Source: Clostridia bacterium (lineage in GTDB: Bacteria > Bacillota > Clostridia > Oscillospirales > CAG-272). From it: DNA of 15,826 bases. Both the position numbers and the translations under genes were made by a program. Of this stretch, positions 7,291 through 13,551 are shown one piece after another. The notes below the pieces were generated by a model. It saw nothing but the letters and a program-made list of their open reading frames with translations. It did not search any database and was not told the DNA's origin. Location of the stretch: NCBI GenBank assembly GCA_017382555.1, contig JAFOAB010000210.1:1-15826 (forward strand). The letters run 5' to 3'. The first letter of the stretch is position 1. Every line of letters begins with the position of its first letter.

Positions 7291-7314
7291 CATATCGGAA
7301 GGACGGTAAAGAAA

Positions 7315-7638
7315 ATGGCAAATTCCAGAATAGTAGTGACGACCGATGGGGCAAGGCTCACGGTTGCGCCGCGCGGTGAAATAGATCACCACAGCGCACG
7401 CTCGTTAAGGGAAAGGATAGACAGCGCACTGTACAGCGCAAGACCGGAGGTGCTTGTGCTTGATCTCTCGCATATTGATTTTATGGACAGCTCGGGGCTC
7501 GGTCTGCTTCTCGGCAGGTATCAGCGTGCATCCGAAATAGGGTGCGAGGTCAGGCTGATGGGATGCAGTGCGAGGACGAAAAGGATACTTGAGCTTGCGG
7601 GTGCGGATAAGCTTTTTAAGATAGAGGAGAGGGCGTAA
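7315..7638 (+). CDS. spoIIAA: Anti-sigma F factor antagonist SpoIIAA
   Basis: A 107-residue STAS-domain protein. It counteracts SpoIIAB, releasing sigma F in the forespore once SpoIIE has dephosphorylated it. Two diagnostic motifs are present: GEIDHHSA (21-28, Bacillus GELDHHTA) and FMDSSGLG (56-63). S59 in the second corresponds to the phosphorylated Ser58 of Bacillus subtilis. The ATG at 7315 is chosen because it leaves 20 residues before the GEIDHH strand, as in the family. A GGAAGG-containing purine stretch precedes it. An in-frame TTG at 7219 with a better Shine-Dalgarno would give a 32-residue extension and is noted separately. The stop is one base before the spoIIAB ATG. The gene diverges from the glycan operon. 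Confidence 0.95.
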   Translation: MANSRIVVTTDGARLTVAPRGEIDHHSARSLRERIDSALYSARPEVLVLDLSHIDFMDSSGLGLLLGRYQRASEIGCEVRLMGCSARTKRILELAGADKLFKIEERA

Positions 7639-7639
7639 A

Positions 7640-8119
7640 ATGGAGCAGTTTAAAGCTAAAAACAAGGAAAACGAGAAAAACAAAAGAGCGCTTGTGAACG
7701 AAATGAAGGTGAAAATGCCTGCAGTATCGGAAAACGAAAGCACGGCAAGATCGGTAGTGAACGCCTTTGTTGCGCACTACGATCCGACGGTGGAGGAGCT
7801 TGCGGATATCCGCTGTGCGGTGTCGGAGGCTGTCACAAATTGCGTTGTGCACGCATACGGCGGCAGGGGCGGCGTGCTTTACATAGGCGTGAAAGCGTAT
7901 TCGGATAGGAGCGTTAAGATTGAAATACGCGACAAGGGAAGGGGAATAGAGGACGTGAAAAAGGCAATGGAGCCACTTTTTACAACGGATAAAAGCGGTG
8001 AGCGCAGCGGTATCGGCTTTGCGGTTATGCAAAGCTTCTCGGATAGCGTTAAGGTTCGCTCCGTGCCCGGGAAGGGTACGTGCGTTACCTTGATAAAAAA
8101 GCTTGCATCGGAGGAATAG
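7640..8119 (+). CDS. spoIIAB: Anti-sigma F factor SpoIIAB (serine kinase)
   Basis: A 159-residue GHKL-fold ATPase and kinase. It holds sigma F inactive and phosphorylates SpoIIAA. The N box is SEAVTN (62-67), the G1 box is IRDKGRGI (96-103), and the ATP-lid/G2 region is ERSGIGFAVMQSF (121-133), all close to the Bacillus protein (RSGMGFTIMENF). The chosen ATG has GAGGAGAGGG 6 nt upstream. It gives a Lys/Glu/Asn-rich N-terminal tail about 17 residues longer than Bacillus SpoIIAB, whose start aligns near the internal Met22. That internal Met lacks a ribosome binding site, so the tail is probably real. The last codons supply the ribosome binding site for sigF. Confidence 0.95.
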   Translation: MEQFKAKNKENEKNKRALVNEMKVKMPAVSENESTARSVVNAFVAHYDPTVEELADIRCAVSEAVTNCVVHAYGGRGGVLYIGVKAYSDRSVKIEIRDKGRGIEDVKKAMEPLFTTDKSGERSGIGFAVMQSFSDSVKVRSVPGKGTCVTLIKKLASEE

Positions 8120-8121
8120 CC

Positions 8122-8877
8122 GTGGAGCGCGCAAATGGGGCGTGTAAGGCGGAGGAGCCGTATAAGCGAAACACTGAGCTTGCCGTGCTTGCTTCAAGAG
8201 GAGATGAGGAGGCATGTGCGGAGCTTGTTGAAATGAATATGGGCTTGGTGCGCGGTGCGGCACAGCGCTTTTCGGGCAGAGGGACGGAAACGGAGGATCT
8301 TATCCAGCTTGGGTGCATCGGACTCATAAAAGCCGCAAGATCCTTTGATGCGGAAAAGGGGTGTGCGTTCTCAACGTACGCGGTGCCGCTTATACTGGGG
8401 GAGATAAAGAGACATTTGCGCGATAACGGGCAAATGAAAGTCTCACGAAGCATTAAAAAAACCGGCGCGGAGCTGCTGCGGGAAAGTGAGCGTTATTATG
8501 CCGAAACGGGTAGGGAGGCAAGGCTTTCGGAGCTCGCCGAAAGATGCGGTATAGACGTAAGAGAAGCGGCAGAGGCGCTTGATGCGGTGTCGCCGCTCAT
8601 CTCACTTTCCGAGCCGCTTTCCGCTGATTCCGATGACGGATGTCTCGAGGACGTTCTTTCCTGTGGGGTGGATGAGGCGGAGAGCTTGGTGGAAAAAATG
8701 AGCCTCCGTTTTGCCGTTGATAAGCTTCCGCCACTTTGGAAGCGGATCCTTGCTTTGCGGTATTCACGGGAGCTTTCGCAGCAGAAAACGGCGGAGCTTC
8801 TGGGCCTTTCGCAGGTGAAAATATCGAGGGAGGAGAAAAAGATGCTGATTTTTCTGCGCAAAGAAATGGGAGGATGA
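8122..8877 (+). CDS. sigF: RNA polymerase sigma-F factor, forespore-specific (SpoIIAC)
   Basis: A 251-residue sigma factor, close to the 255 of Bacillus. It directs early forespore transcription. Region 2 (about 34-105) contains EDLIQLGCIGLIKAARSFD and the FSTYAVPLILGEIKRHLRDNG core typical of sporulation sigmas. Region 3 follows (about 110-165). Region 4 (about 195-248) ends in the helix-turn-helix LSQQKTAELLGLSQVKISREEKK. The GTG at 8122 is chosen because GGAGGA (8110-8115) lies 6 nt before it and the resulting length fits; the in-frame ATG at 8080 would overlap spoIIAB by 40 nt. The start is two bases after the spoIIAB stop, so the three genes are coupled. The Bacillus spoVA genes do not follow here. 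Sigma G is a paralogue, but the spoIIAA-spoIIAB context settles the identity. Confidence 0.95.
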   Translation: MERANGACKAEEPYKRNTELAVLASRGDEEACAELVEMNMGLVRGAAQRFSGRGTETEDLIQLGCIGLIKAARSFDAEKGCAFSTYAVPLILGEIKRHLRDNGQMKVSRSIKKTGAELLRESERYYAETGREARLSELAERCGIDVREAAEALDAVSPLISLSEPLSADSDDGCLEDVLSCGVDEAESLVEKMSLRFAVDKLPPLWKRILALRYSRELSQQKTAELLGLSQVKISREEKKMLIFLRKEMGG

Positions 8878-9109
8878 GTCAAAAGCGGAGAATTTGAAAT
8901 ATTGTTAGTTAAATATCTAAAAACGTGTTTTGCGACTCATCTCGGCAACCTTTGGTTTCTCAATTTTAATCCGTATTGAATTTTGAATTATGCTTTGGAA
9001 ATGATTGTTATACGAGTGGAAATGCAATAAACAAAAATTAAACGCTTGCCTAATATCGTTTTGCTTGGTGCTTAAAAAATGTTAGATAAACATCATAATA
9101 CAATAAAAA
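8878..9109. other. AT-rich intergenic spacer after sigF, no gene seen
   Basis: This stretch is clearly richer in A+T than its surroundings and holds no open frame with a credible start. An 8-bp inverted repeat (GATGAGTC at 8873-8880 with GACTCATC at 8934-8941) spans the sigF stop codon and could fold the 3' end of the message, but no T-tract follows, so it is not a standard terminator. A short ATGTT-agata-AACAT palindrome (9079-9093) lies nearer the nuclease gene. I found no convincing sigF terminator. Confidence 0.5.
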
Positions 9110-9142
9110 ACAAGTCCCGTCTTGAAAAAAGGCGGGACTTGT
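9110..9142 (-). terminator. 12-bp hairpin: minus-oriented terminator or operator of the nuclease gene
   Basis: ACAAGTCCCGTC (9110-9121) and GGCGGGACTTGT (9131-9142) form a 12-bp stem with one wobble position and a 9-nt loop. Read on the minus strand it ends in TTTTTTATT, the form of an intrinsic terminator. No minus-strand gene ends here, though. It encloses the -35 element and overlaps the spacer of the nuclease promoter, so it may equally be a protein-binding operator. Confidence 0.6.
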
Positions 9143-9150
9143 GCTATCAT
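9122..9150 (+). promoter_or_regulatory. SigA-type promoter of the nuclease gene, positioned for a leaderless mRNA
   Basis: TTGAAA (9122-9127), 17 nt, then TATCAT (9145-9150): 5/6 match to both hexamers. The expected start site, about 7 nt past the -10, falls at the A of the ATG at 9157. No Shine-Dalgarno precedes that ATG (ATTAAAGT only), which agrees with leaderless translation. Confidence 0.6.
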
Positions 9151-9156
9151 TAAAGT

Positions 9157-9792
9157 ATGAAACTTAAGGATGCAGATATCCGCCCCCTGCTTTTCGATCT
9201 GCTGGACGAGAGGCACGGCAAGGTGCGGACGTATGAGGAGCTTTATATTGGGGATTGCCGTGCGGATGTGTACGCCGTGCTTCCCGACCGTACCGTCGGT
9301 TTTGAGATCAAAAGCGACGCGGATACCTATGCCCGTCTTGAAAAGCAGACGGTGTTCTATGACAGATATTGCGATTACTCTTATGCGGTTGTCGGTGGCA
9401 CGCACACCAAAATAGCAGACCATATTCCCGAATATTGGGGTATAATTTCCGTCGGCGAGGCGGATGGAGCTCCGACGCTTACCGAGCTTCGAGCGCCGCA
9501 AAAAAGCCCGAAGGTCAAGACGAAATACAAGCTTAATCTTATGTGGAAGCGCGAGCTTTCCGTGATATTAAAAAACAATTCTTTGCCGAAATACGCAAAC
9601 AAATCCCGTAAGTTTATTTCGGATTATCTCATAAAAAAGCTCCCCGAGGAGGAGCTTTGTCTGCAGATATACGATCTCCTTTTCGAGCGTGATTATACTG
9701 TGTTTGAGGAGCAAAAGCCAAAAAAACGTGTCCGCAACAGAATGAGCAGTGTGCGCCGTGGCAAGCGAGCCGCGAGAGCGAAAAAGAAGTGA
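9157..9792 (+). CDS. sce7726-type PD-(D/E)XK nuclease-fold protein
   Basis: A 211-residue protein resembling the sce7726 family of small standalone restriction-like nucleases. The N-terminal part IRPLLFDLL (8-16) and EELYIGDCRADVYAV (27-41) lead to the catalytic core GFEIKSDADTYARLEKQ (48-64). D37, E50 and K52 form the PD-(D/E)XK triad, and D54, R60 and Q64 are family-typical. The C-terminus (about 188-211) is strongly basic (RVRNRMSSVRRGKRAARAKKK-like), consistent with nucleic acid binding. No signal peptide or membrane helix. The biological role of the family is poorly defined; DNA processing or defence are possible. The ATG matches the family N-terminus, but no ribosome binding site is seen. 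The gene stands alone between hairpins, and its 3' end forms half of the shared terminator. Confidence 0.82.
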   Translation: MKLKDADIRPLLFDLLDERHGKVRTYEELYIGDCRADVYAVLPDRTVGFEIKSDADTYARLEKQTVFYDRYCDYSYAVVGGTHTKIADHIPEYWGIISVGEADGAPTLTELRAPQKSPKVKTKYKLNLMWKRELSVILKNNSLPKYANKSRKFISDYLIKKLPEEELCLQIYDLLFERDYTVFEEQKPKKRVRNRMSSVRRGKRAARAKKK

Positions 9793-9817
9793 GGCATCGA
9801 CCGATGCCTCACTTCTT
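9784..9817. terminator. Bidirectional terminator shared by convergent genes
   Basis: A perfect 16-bp inverted repeat (AAGAAGTGAGGCATCG at 9784-9799 and its complement at 9802-9817) with a 2-nt spacer. It contains the last codons and stop of the nuclease gene and overlaps the stop of the serine hydrolase. T-rich tracts follow on both strands (TTCTTATTTT on plus, TTCTTTTT on minus). Confidence 0.9.
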
Positions 9818-11552
9818 ATTTTGATGTTTCCTTTAACTCGACCGTAGGCTCGAAAAGCCTGTCGAATTTATATTCAAAAGCTTCGCTGTCCGTTTTATCG
9901 AGCAGGGAGGTGAATACCACGTTATCCGGTCTTTCCTCCGCTTGCGAGCGAAGCACGGAGGAGATAAGCCCCTTGCCGGGCAGCTCGCTTTGCACCATTC
10001 TGATTCCCGAGTGCGTAAGGCTTATTTTTATGAAGCGAGTAAAGGGAAGCTCGGTAAAATCGCACATTATTTCAAGCTCCGTTCTGCCGCGCATATCTTT
10101 TGTAAAGCGCGCCTTGGCTTTCACCCTAAATACGTCGCCTCCGATATTTAACGTGCATTTCTTCGGGCTGTCGAAGCCGAGCGGGATCGTGAATGTTGCT
10201 TCATGCTCTCTGTATTTTAAGAAAAACGTGCCGTCGGACATTTCGAACGAAATTCTGTCAAGCCCGCTTGCGTAATTGTTAAATACCGTTTGCGCAAGAA
10301 ACGGGAAAAATCCAACGCATCCGCCCTTCTCCGCTTCGTAGGAGCGACCGTCAAGCAGTGCGCATTCCTTTGGTAGCGCGTCCGGCTTCAGCAGGTGCTT
10401 TACCCTTGAAAGGATGCTTTGCTGCGGCTTTTTGAAATCCTCCAGCATACGCAGATCCCTTTTGGACGGCGGCAGAATTGCGGGGAAATCCTTGCACAGA
10501 TAGCGGTCGATATATTCAAAGACCGCGGACTGCTGGAACGAATCGCTGTTTCCCGCATACGTTACGCATATAATTCCGTTTTCTCTGTCGATGTGCATAT
10601 TCTGGCCGAGCATTCCGTTGAAAAGCACAGTGTCCCGTTCTCTACCCACCCAAAGCTGATAGCCGTAGTTAAAGGCGCCAAAGGATGCGGGGGCGATGCT
10701 GTGTGCGGCGGTTGCCTCCGCAAGGTATTGCGATGAGATTATTCGCCTATCGAGGTATGTGCCCCCGTCCAGGAGCATTATGCCGACCTTTGCCATATCC
10801 TCGGGGCGTATATACAACCCCCATCCGCCCTTTTCGATGCCCTCGGGTCCCTTTTCCCAGTATACGTCGGTAATGCCGAGCGGCTCGAAAAGCCTTGCTT
10901 GCAGGTACGTCATCAGATCCGTACCGCATTTTTGCGTGCATATTGCGGCAAGCATATAGGTGTTCAGGCTGTTGTAGAAGAATTCGCGGCCGTTTTCGCC
11001 AAGTGCCGCGCTAGTGATAAATTCCTTTATCCATTCCTCCGTTGCCATGCATTCCGCCTCGTTAAAGGAAACGCCGCTTTTCATGGTCAGCAGATCCCTT
11101 ACGGTCACAACGCGCGGTGAGAGCTTTGCAAGCTTACCCACCTTGTCGGGGAAGATCTTCTCTATGTTCTCATCCAGGGAAAGCTTTCCCTCGTCGCAAA
11201 GCATACCGACGGCGAGCGATACGAAGCTCTTTGAGCAGGAAAAGACGTAGCCGGGGCAGTTTATCTCACGCATACCGAAGGCGTGCTCAAAAAACACCCT
11301 GCCGTTGCGCAAAAGCATAACGCTGTGGGCGTTCACCTCGTCATTATCCTTAAGCGCACGCGCAAGCTCCAAAACCGCAGACGAGGGTACGCCTACCTCC
11401 TCCGGCGTACAGCGCGAAAGCGGCTGTGCGGAGTGCCTTACGGGGAGCGCGGGCTTACCGTGGGGAAGCTCTATTAGGGGCTTCGTCGGCTTCGTGACGT
11501 CAAATATGCGCCCCGCAAGGGTAAGTGATCGGTTGATGTTGAGTATAGACAT
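9816..11552 (-). CDS. SxxK serine hydrolase (beta-lactamase class C-like) with C-terminal beta-rich domain
   Basis: A 578-residue protein. The N-terminal half (about 45-350) is a beta-lactamase-related serine hydrolase: S105-C-S-K108 nucleophile motif, Y193-N-S195 second motif, and FNGMLGQ (311-317) in place of the third. The segments VTVRDLLTMKSGV and LFEPLGITDVYW are typical. The C-terminal 220 residues form a separate, predicted beta-rich domain (LDGRSYEAEKG..., FTIPLGFDS) of unknown function. No signal peptide is visible, so it is probably cytosolic and more likely an esterase or peptidase than a resistance enzyme. GGAGGA lies just before the ATG. It has its own promoter and is divergent from galU. 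Confidence 0.88.
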   Translation of the reverse strand: MSILNINRSLTLAGRIFDVTKPTKPLIELPHGKPALPVRHSAQPLSRCTPEEVGVPSSAVLELARALKDNDEVNAHSVMLLRNGRVFFEHAFGMREINCPGYVFSCSKSFVSLAVGMLCDEGKLSLDENIEKIFPDKVGKLAKLSPRVVTVRDLLTMKSGVSFNEAECMATEEWIKEFITSAALGENGREFFYNSLNTYMLAAICTQKCGTDLMTYLQARLFEPLGITDVYWEKGPEGIEKGGWGLYIRPEDMAKVGIMLLDGGTYLDRRIISSQYLAEATAAHSIAPASFGAFNYGYQLWVGRERDTVLFNGMLGQNMHIDRENGIICVTYAGNSDSFQQSAVFEYIDRYLCKDFPAILPPSKRDLRMLEDFKKPQQSILSRVKHLLKPDALPKECALLDGRSYEAEKGGCVGFFPFLAQTVFNNYASGLDRISFEMSDGTFFLKYREHEATFTIPLGFDSPKKCTLNIGGDVFRVKAKARFTKDMRGRTELEIMCDFTELPFTRFIKISLTHSGIRMVQSELPGKGLISSVLRSQAEERPDNVVFTSLLDKTDSEAFEYKFDRLFEPTVELKETSK

Positions 11553-11591
11553 GGCTCCTCCAAGATGGTACGGAATTTCCTACTGTAAATA

Positions 11592-11620
11592 ATTCTACCG
11601 CGAAAGACCGAAAAATACAA
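11592..11620 (-). promoter_or_regulatory. Promoter of the serine hydrolase gene
   Basis: On the minus strand, TTGTAT (11615-11620), a 17-nt spacer and TAGAAT (11592-11597). The -10 matches 5/6, the -35 only 3/6. The start site near 11585 leaves a leader of about 30 nt with a strong GGAGGA site. Confidence 0.55.
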
Positions 11621-11648
11621 TATTCCTGCGAAAATATTAAAAAAACGC

Positions 11649-11678
11649 TTGAAATCCTTCGTAGTGCTAAAGTATAAT
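11649..11678 (+). promoter_or_regulatory. Promoter of the galU-rimI-tsaD gene run
   Basis: TTGAAA (11649-11654), an 18-nt spacer and a perfect TATAAT (11673-11678). Transcription would begin near 11685, about 55 nt before the galU start. It is back-to-back with the serine hydrolase promoter; 28 nt separate the two -35 boxes, and that gap contains two AATATT copies. Confidence 0.75.
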
Positions 11679-11739
11679 ATATATTACGATTACTGTAGAG
11701 TACTATGCTCTTATGACAAAAGGTGCCGAGGAGGTAAAA

Positions 11740-12618
11740 ATGCAAGCAGTAAAAAAAGCGGTAATACCCGCAGCGGGGCTTGGTACCCGTATGCTTCCCA
11801 TTTCGCGCTGTGTGCCGAAGGAAATGTTCCCGATAGTCGACAGACCCGCTATCAGCTATCTCGTAAATGAGGCGATAGACAGCGGAATGACCGAGGTGCT
11901 TATCATCACGGGCAGAGAAAAGGACGCTATTGAGGATTACTTCGATTATTCGCCCGAGTACGATCAGGCCCTCACCGCAAAGGGCAGAGAGCTTGAGGTG
12001 GAGCTTATCCACGGCGAGATAAGCCGCGGTAATATCTTCTTTACCCGTCAGAAGGAAAAAAGGGGACTCGGACACGCCCTTATGTGCGCAAGAAGCTTTG
12101 TGGGCAACGATCCGTTTGCCGTTCTGTACGGTGACGATATGGTGTTTTCCGAAACGCCCGTGTGCAAGCAGCTTGCGGACGTTTACGAAAAGTACGGCAA
12201 GCCCGTTGTAGGTCTTAAGACCGTAACCAAGGAGCAGCTTCGTAAATTCTGCTCCATGAAGGCAGAGCCGATAGAAGGCACCGCAAACGAGTACACTGTT
12301 ACGGATATGATCGAAAAGCCTGCCCCCGGCAAGGAGTATACCGATCTTGCCATTCTCGGCAGAGTGCTTCTTACACCCGAGATATTCGACATACTTGAAA
12401 CCACCGCACCCGGTGCGGGCGGCGAGATCCAGCTTACCGATGCGATGGCGGAATACGCACGCAGATACGGTATGGTAGGTCTTGAATTCGAGGGTAAGCG
12501 CTTTGATCTCGGCTCCAAGCTCGGATTCTTGGAGGCAAATCTTTACGCGGGCACAAAGCATCCCGAGGTGGGAGAAAAGTTTACGGAAATACTTAAGGAG
12601 TTTGCGAAAGGACTTTGA
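11740..12618 (+). CDS. galU: UTP-glucose-1-phosphate uridylyltransferase
   Basis: A 292-residue cytosolic enzyme making UDP-glucose from UTP and glucose-1-phosphate. The nucleotide-binding start VIPAAGLGTRMLP (8-20) and PKEMFPIVDRPAI (26-38) are the classic GalU signatures. YGDDMVF is the metal-binding DD-type site, GAGGEIQLTDAM is the conserved core, and FDLGSKLGFLEAN closes the domain. The length is normal. The start at 11740 has GAGGAGG about 5 nt upstream; an in-frame ATG at 11713 has no ribosome binding site. The stop is one base from the next ATG. UDP-glucose feeds envelope glycans and glycolipids, so this gene may supply the nearby glycan operon, though it belongs to a different transcript. 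Confidence 0.95.
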   Translation: MQAVKKAVIPAAGLGTRMLPISRCVPKEMFPIVDRPAISYLVNEAIDSGMTEVLIITGREKDAIEDYFDYSPEYDQALTAKGRELEVELIHGEISRGNIFFTRQKEKRGLGHALMCARSFVGNDPFAVLYGDDMVFSETPVCKQLADVYEKYGKPVVGLKTVTKEQLRKFCSMKAEPIEGTANEYTVTDMIEKPAPGKEYTDLAILGRVLLTPEIFDILETTAPGAGGEIQLTDAMAEYARRYGMVGLEFEGKRFDLGSKLGFLEANLYAGTKHPEVGEKFTEILKEFAKGL

Positions 12619-12619
12619 T

Positions 12620-13108
12620 ATGGAAAGAGTATCTAAGCATAATTACTACCTTGACATTGCACAAACCGTAAGCGAGCGCAGCACCTGCCTCAGAAAGCAT
12701 TACGGCTCCATTATCGTTAAAAACGACAGCATCGTATCCACAGGCTACAACGGCGCGCCTCGCGGCAGAAAGAACTGCAGCGATCTCGGCAACTGCTACC
12801 GCGACAAGATGAACGTTCCGCGCGGTGAAAGATACGAGCTTTGCCGCTCCGTACATAGCGAGGCGAACGCAATTATCGCCGCACCCCGCGAGCAGATGAT
12901 AGGCGCCACCCTTTATATGTGCTGCACCGACCCCGCAACGGGCGATATCGTCGGCGGTACCACAAGCTGTATGATGTGCAAGCGCCTCGTTATCAATGCG
13001 GGTATAGAAAAGGTTTACGTGCGCGAAACGAAGGATAAGTACTCCGTATACAACGTATCCGAATGGATAGAAAACGATGACAGCCTTGACGGATCTCTCG
13101 GATATTGA
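12620..13108 (+). CDS. dCMP deaminase-like zinc deaminase (ComEB type)
   Basis: A 162-residue cytidine/deoxycytidylate deaminase family protein. The catalytic zinc motif is VH79-S-E81-ANAI with the distal S-C117-M-M-C120. This fits the H(A/x)E ... PCxxC pattern with two substitutions: Ser for Ala next to the catalytic Glu, and Ser for Pro before the first Cys. The substrate-loop segment TGYNGAPRG (41-49) is typical of dCMP deaminases, and extra Cys residues (C23, C53, C59, C75) could hold a second zinc as in phage T4 dCMP deaminase. Likely reaction: dCMP to dUMP, for thymidylate supply. AAAGGA precedes the ATG. The last 32 nt overlap rimI. Confidence 0.88.
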   Translation: MERVSKHNYYLDIAQTVSERSTCLRKHYGSIIVKNDSIVSTGYNGAPRGRKNCSDLGNCYRDKMNVPRGERYELCRSVHSEANAIIAAPREQMIGATLYMCCTDPATGDIVGGTTSCMMCKRLVINAGIEKVYVRETKDKYSVYNVSEWIENDDSLDGSLGY

Positions 13109-13538
13109 TTTAGCGCGTGTCGGATACAGCCCCGAATGCGCCGCGAGCATTGCGGAGGTATGCCGCCGTTGCTTTACCGACCCTTGGAGCGTGCGTGCGG
13201 TTGAGGACACCCTGCGTGCGGAGCAGAATTACGTTATCGCCGCAAATAACGGCGAGATCGGCTTTGCCGCCGCAAGCCTTGCCCTTGATACCGCAGACAT
13301 ATTGGACGTTGCGGTAATACCGGAAATGAGAGGGCGGGGAATAGCACGAGCGATGCTTGAGCTGCTTATCGGTATGCTGAAGGAAAACGGTGCTGCAAGC
13401 ATCTTTTTGGAGGTGCGTGCCTCAAACGCGCCCGCGATCGGTCTTTACACCTCGCTCGGCTTTAAGCCCTGCGGAGTAAGGAAGAATTATTACACGTCCC
13501 CGCGGGAGGATGCCGCGCTGTACGTGCTTTGCTTTTGA
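13077..13538 (+). CDS. rimI: Ribosomal protein S18 alanine N-acetyltransferase
   Basis: A 153-residue GNAT acetyltransferase. The acetyl-CoA loop is MRGRGIA (84-90). LEVRASNAPAIGLYTSLGF (111-129) followed by RKNYYTSPREDAAL (135-148) is the RimI signature; RimI acetylates the N-terminal Ala of ribosomal protein S18. The first 32 nt overlap the end of the deaminase gene in another frame. I kept the ATG at 13077 because no later start leaves a complete N-terminal strand, although its ribosome binding site is weak (GGAT). The position directly before tsaD matches the conserved rimI-tsaD pairing in Firmicutes. Confidence 0.93.
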   Translation: MTALTDLSDIDLARVGYSPECAASIAEVCRRCFTDPWSVRAVEDTLRAEQNYVIAANNGEIGFAAASLALDTADILDVAVIPEMRGRGIARAMLELLIGMLKENGAASIFLEVRASNAPAIGLYTSLGFKPCGVRKNYYTSPREDAALYVLCF

Positions 13539-13551
13539 TTGGAAGTGTGAA

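Noticed and set aside
9110..9142. Hairpin as the sigF terminator
   Set aside because: On the plus strand the stem is followed by GTGCTATCATT with no T-tract; the T-run is on the minus strand only.
9082..9501. 139-codon minus-strand open frame upstream of and across the nuclease start
   Set aside because: It overlaps the PD-(D/E)XK catalytic core on the other strand and runs into the hairpin. There is no ribosome binding site or domain.
9816..11552. Antibiotic-resistance beta-lactamase
   Set aside because: There is no signal peptide, the third motif differs from KTG, and the protein is much longer than true class C enzymes. A general serine hydrolase is the safer call.
11500..12561. 353-codon minus-strand open frame
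   Set aside because: It lies opposite galU, crosses both divergent promoters and overlaps the start of the serine hydrolase gene. It has no family features.
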